Assembly (NCBI RefSeq): GCF_000425485.1
Contig: NZ_KE384383.1
Span: 81,039 to 124,021, forward strand
Direction: 5' to 3'
DNA: 42,983 nucleotides
Origin: Flavobacterium tegetincola DSM 22377
GTDB lineage: Bacteria > Bacteroidota > Bacteroidia > Flavobacteriales > Flavobacteriaceae
Shown here: piece after piece, positions 40,743 through 42,983 of the stretch
How positions within the stretch are numbered: the first letter of the stretch is position 1
Layout of the letters: each line of letters begins with the position of its first letter
Translations under genes and position numbers: made by a program
The notes under the pieces: generated by a model
What the model was told of the DNA's origin: nothing
Databases searched by the model: none
The model's input: the letters and a program-made list of their open reading frames with translations, nothing else

Positions 40743-41519
40743 TCAATTCACCGTTCCTATACTTTTTTTCAAATTAACAATTTCATTTTTCAATTCAAAA
40801 AACATGTTCTTGATAGTTGTATTTTCCAACACTTCCGTTTGAGCATCACTTCTTGAAATACTGCATTGGTATTCCCAAATTTCGAGTATGTTAGAGGCTT
40901 TAATTTCGTAAGGTGGATAGAAAAAATTATCAGACGAAACAGACAACAAGTTTTTCTTCTGGCTGCTCAATCGTTTATAAACTACGCCTTCACTTCTGGT
41001 AATTAGAATGTATGTTTTTCCAGAAAGTACTTCGCCTAAATTTTCAATATAACGTCCCACAATAATATCGCCATCTTGATGCGGTGGCATCGAATCGCCT
41101 TCCACTGGAAATCCGCGGTATTTTCCTACACCTAAAAAAGGCAATGAAATTTGTTGCAATTGCTCAATATATTCTGGATCTGCATAACCGCCAAGGTAAC
41201 CTGCTTTGGCTTTTTGAGTTACCACTTCAATGTAATTTTCTCCCGAGCGGTCCACTTGAATCGGTAGAATTACACGGTTGTTTTCGAGTTGCATTAGTTT
41301 CTCCACTTCAATTTTTCGCACGTCCACCGAAAGCAATAAGTCAATGCTTAAATGATAATATTGGGCAATTCTTTTGAGGATATCGTAAGGTGCTTCCGAA
41401 GTGCCGTCTTCATACTTAACGTATCTTCCACGGGTTATCAATAACTGTTCGGCCAGCTTTTCTTGCGAAATTTGGTGCTTGATGCGAAGCGCTCGTATGT
41501 TGTCTGAAAATAAGGACAT
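40743..41519 (-). CDS. XRE-S24 repressor (LexA/UmuD-like)
   Basis: Transcription factor of 258 residues with an N-terminal Xre helix-turn-helix (5-63: IRALRIKHQISQEKLAEQLL and YVKYEDGTSEAP) and a C-terminal S24 autoprotease. The Ser-Lys pair is S143 (EGDSMPP) and K182 (VVYKRL); a candidate cleavage site is A106-G107 in QKAKAGYLGG. After RecA-stimulated or damage-induced self-cleavage it would release the divergent polymerase gene (inference from the family). The last 35 residues are an acidic/basic helix, a possible dimer tail. I chose ATG 41517-41519; the 32 residues upstream would cross the promoter. Confidence 0.88.
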   Translation of the reverse strand: MSLFSDNIRALRIKHQISQEKLAEQLLITRGRYVKYEDGTSEAPYDILKRIAQYYHLSIDLLLSVDVRKIEVEKLMQLENNRVILPIQVDRSGENYIEVVTQKAKAGYLGGYADPEYIEQLQQISLPFLGVGKYRGFPVEGDSMPPHQDGDIIVGRYIENLGEVLSGKTYILITRSEGVVYKRLSSQKKNLLSVSSDNFFYPPYEIKASNILEIWEYQCSISRSDAQTEVLENTTIKNMFFELKNEIVNLKKSIGTVN

Positions 41520-41527
41520 TGCAAAGT

Positions 41528-41584
41528 TGTTATAATTTGTAACAGCAAATATAATAAAAAATGTTAGTATCTGCACTAATTTTG
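41528..41584. promoter_or_regulatory. Divergent S24/dinB promoter region with dyads
   Basis: On the minus strand TATATTTG (41546-41553) is the -7 box of the repressor, directly followed by the dyad TGTTA-N7-TAACA (41528-41544). On the plus strand TAATTTTG (41577-41584) is a -7 box for the polymerase gene, next to a second dyad TTAGT-N6-ACTAA (41564-41579). TTTGTAACAGCAAA (41536-41549) and TTTGTAACGCTAAA (41581-41594) form a direct repeat that may be the operator pair. No good -33 elements were seen. Confidence 0.5.
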
Positions 41585-41602
41585 TAACGCTAAATGATAG
41601 AG

Positions 41603-42763
41603 ATGAAACGTGCAATTGTACATATGGATTTAGACACTTTTTTTGTGTCTTGTGAACGGCTTACCAACTCCGCTTTGGAAGGAATTCCGTTGATTATTGG
41701 AGGTGGAGATCGGGGAGTGGTAGCTTCTTGTTCTTATGAAGCACGGCGTTTTGGCGTACGTTCGGCAATGCCAACGGCTATGGCTTTAAAATTGTGTCCA
41801 CAGGCCAAAGTAATTAAAGGCGATATGGAACGCTATTCGCAATTATCGCACGCCGTTACTGAAGTAATACAAGAAAAAGCGCCTGTAATGGAAAAGGCAA
41901 GTATTGACGAATTTTACCTCGATATTACTGGAATGGATCGTTTTTATGGGTGTTACCAATGGACCAATGAACTGGCAAATCGAGTGGTGAAAGAAACGGG
42001 ATTGCCCATCAGTTTTGCCTTATCGGTAAATAAAACCGTATCCAAGATTGGCACGGGCGAAGGAAAACCCAAAGGACATCTTGATATTCCCGAGGAGCAA
42101 GTACGTGCTTTTTTAAACCCTTTGTCAATTCGGAAAATTCCAATGGTGGGTGAAGTTACTTTTCAAACGCTTTCTAGAGTTGGCATCCGAAATATCCAAA
42201 CTTTATCCGAAATGCCGTCCGAAGTTTTGCAACGTATTATTGGTAAAAATGGCGTGGAAATTTGGAAGAAAGCCAACGGAATCGATAATAATCCCGTGGA
42301 ACCGTATACCGAAAGAAAATCCATCACTACTGAGCAAACCTTTACCGAAGACACCATTGATTTGGTACAACTCAAAGTCGTGCTTTGTGGAATGGTAGAA
42401 AAACTCGCTTTTCAATTGCGCAAAGAACAGTGGCTCACGTCAACCGTAGTGGTTAAAATTCGGTACGCCAATTTTGACACAGAAACCAAGCAATGCAAAA
42501 TCGCCTACACTTCTGCCGACCATGTATTGACCGAAAAAATACTCGGGCTTTTCACGGCACTTTATCAACGTCGGATGCGGTTGCGACTCGTCGGAATTCG
42601 GTTCAGCGGCTTGGTTCGCGGCACGTATCAAATCAATATGTTCGAAGACACCCAAGAAATGCTGTCCCTCTATGCTGCAATGGATAAAATGAAAAATCGC
42701 TTCGGATTTGACGCCGTAATGCGTTGTGCTGGAGCGCATTTAAAGAGGAGTGTTAAGATTTGA
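41603..42763 (+). CDS. dinB: Y-family DNA polymerase IV
   Basis: Error-prone translesion polymerase of 386 residues. The N-terminus RAIVHMDLDTFFVSCERL provides catalytic D9 and the steric-gate F14; KASIDEFYLDITG provides D102 and E103. The thumb has helix-hairpin-helix motifs (IPMVGEVTFQTLSRVGI, IIGKNGVEIWKKANGID), and the little-finger domain starts around KSITTEQTF. I prefer ATG 41603 because ATG 41594 would lie only nine bases after the -7 box; it would add three residues. The gene lacks a visible beta-clamp motif at the far end, where the last codons (AGT GTT AAG ATT TGA) run into the GTATTAAGA repeat. It is controlled, most likely, by the divergent S24 repressor. Confidence 0.92.
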   Translation: MKRAIVHMDLDTFFVSCERLTNSALEGIPLIIGGGDRGVVASCSYEARRFGVRSAMPTAMALKLCPQAKVIKGDMERYSQLSHAVTEVIQEKAPVMEKASIDEFYLDITGMDRFYGCYQWTNELANRVVKETGLPISFALSVNKTVSKIGTGEGKPKGHLDIPEEQVRAFLNPLSIRKIPMVGEVTFQTLSRVGIRNIQTLSEMPSEVLQRIIGKNGVEIWKKANGIDNNPVEPYTERKSITTEQTFTEDTIDLVQLKVVLCGMVEKLAFQLRKEQWLTSTVVVKIRYANFDTETKQCKIAYTSADHVLTEKILGLFTALYQRRMRLRLVGIRFSGLVRGTYQINMFEDTQEMLSLYAAMDKMKNRFGFDAVMRCAGAHLKRSVKI

Positions 42764-42819
42764 GTATTAAGTATTAAGACGGGAAGTATCAAGATTTGAG
42801 TATTAAGAATTAAGACAGT
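42749..42819. repeat. GTATTAAGA-type degenerate tandem repeat, left block
   Basis: Units related to AAGTATTAAGA recur every 8-17 bases: GTGTTAAGAT, GTATTAAG, TATTAAGAC, GTATCAAGAT, GTATTAAGAA, TTAAGAC. The array begins within the last codons of dinB and includes its stop codon. It continues on the far side of hairpin copy B. Confidence 0.65.
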
Positions 42820-42842
42820 GGAGCAGAAGCAGCATTTTTATT

Positions 42843-42936
42843 TGGGCGTTTCCCTACGGGTCAGGCTTTCCACTCCCGCTTTAATTGCTTTCTTCAAAGC
42901 AATTAAGAGCTCCGCTTCAATCCTTAACGCAAAAAA
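42843..42936 (-). repeat. Hairpin repeat, copy B
   Basis: The reverse complement of this 94-base stretch matches 39152-39245 at 83 of 94 positions. The hairpin TTAATTGCTTT (42881-42891) / AAAGCAATTAA (42896-42906) is kept exactly, with loop CTTC. Differences cluster in the flank next to the TCAGGC block. It is embedded between two blocks of GTATTAAGA repeat. Confidence 0.85.
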
Positions 42937-42983
42937 GTATTAAGATTAAAGTATCAAGTATTAAGACTAGAAGTATTAAGATT
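42936..42983. repeat. GTATTAAGA-type degenerate tandem repeat, right block
   Basis: Further units GTATTAAGATT, GTATCAAGTATTAAGAC and GTATTAAGATT run to the end of the window, so the array may extend beyond it. Confidence 0.65.

Noticed and set aside
39152..42936. The inverted hairpin copies as ends of a composite transposon
   Set aside because: No transposase or integrase lies between them, no target duplication is visible, and the enclosed genes look like ordinary chromosomal genes.
42749..42983. The GTATTAAGA array as a CRISPR
   Set aside because: Units are short, degenerate and irregularly spaced, without unique spacers of constant length, and no cas genes are present.

Overview
The window looks like a chromosomal segment of a Flavobacterium-like member of the Bacteroidetes (Flavobacteriaceae). 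Evidence in the sequence: AT-rich DNA; promoters of the TAnnTTTG / TTTG type with little Shine-Dalgarno signal; a type B type IX secretion sorting domain; a 'gliding-type' FtsE; BlaI/M56 proteins with a SusC plug-like motif; and several families of short intergenic repeats typical of flavobacteria. Forty protein-coding genes are supported. I see no rRNA, tRNA, CRISPR array, transposase or prophage gene. No gene-free stretch exceeds 300 bases; the longest are 36775-37050 (a promoter) and 39004-39257 (a hairpin repeat).

Layout. 64-2420: hemN and a TrmH-family rRNA/tRNA methyltransferase, each preceded by a GCCAC...GTGGC repeat. 2598-8653: the conserved MoxR cluster, SpoIIM > DUF4129 > DUF4350 > MoxR ATPase > DUF58 on the minus strand, with an RDD membrane protein facing away only 20 bases from it. 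8677-11087: a TRIC-type channel convergent with a secreted T9SS type B protein. 11230-20810: a surface-glycan cluster with a FemAB-like acyltransferase, a sugar 3-aminotransferase, a Wzx flippase, five glycosyltransferases, a dTDP-sugar 3,4-ketoisomerase and a 2OG-Fe(II) oxygenase. Two glycosyltransferases run against the others, and no Wzy polymerase is visible. 20807-27717: ftsE, divergent from a 1005-residue TPR lipid/periplasmic-type protein and an outer-membrane beta-barrel, then a GreA-like protein and a small hydrolase. 27795-30988: M28 peptidase, dienelactone hydrolase, DJ-1/PfpI protein and a DUF6526 membrane protein. 31209-36774: an MFS transporter followed by a BlaI repressor, an enlarged M56 (BlaR1-like) sensor protease and a smaller gene that copies the sensor half of that protease. 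37051-39003: DUF1684 lipoprotein-like protein, TatD and TcdA, tightly packed. 39258-42763: L,D-transpeptidase-like lipoprotein and YoaK, then a divergent pair of an XRE-S24 (LexA/UmuD-like) repressor and a Y-family polymerase.

How the parts may work together. The BlaI/M56 locus reads as a membrane-to-DNA relay: the blaI promoter holds two near-identical dyads exactly where repressor binding would block RNA polymerase. The S24/Pol IV pair reads as a local SOS switch with an autocleavage Ala-Gly and a dyad beside the repressor's promoter. The glycan cluster would build and N-acylate a 3-amino-3,6-dideoxyhexose-containing oligosaccharide and flip it across the inner membrane.

Most noteworthy observations: (1) an in-frame insertion in the aminotransferase gene that resembles a flavobacterial intergenic repeat; (2) birth of a new gene by partial duplication of the M56 sensor region; (3) inverted copies of an 88%-identical 94-base hairpin element on either side of the L,D-transpeptidase/YoaK/S24/Pol IV block, with a divergent third copy elsewhere; (4) a mirror-symmetric bidirectional promoter between two glycosyltransferases.
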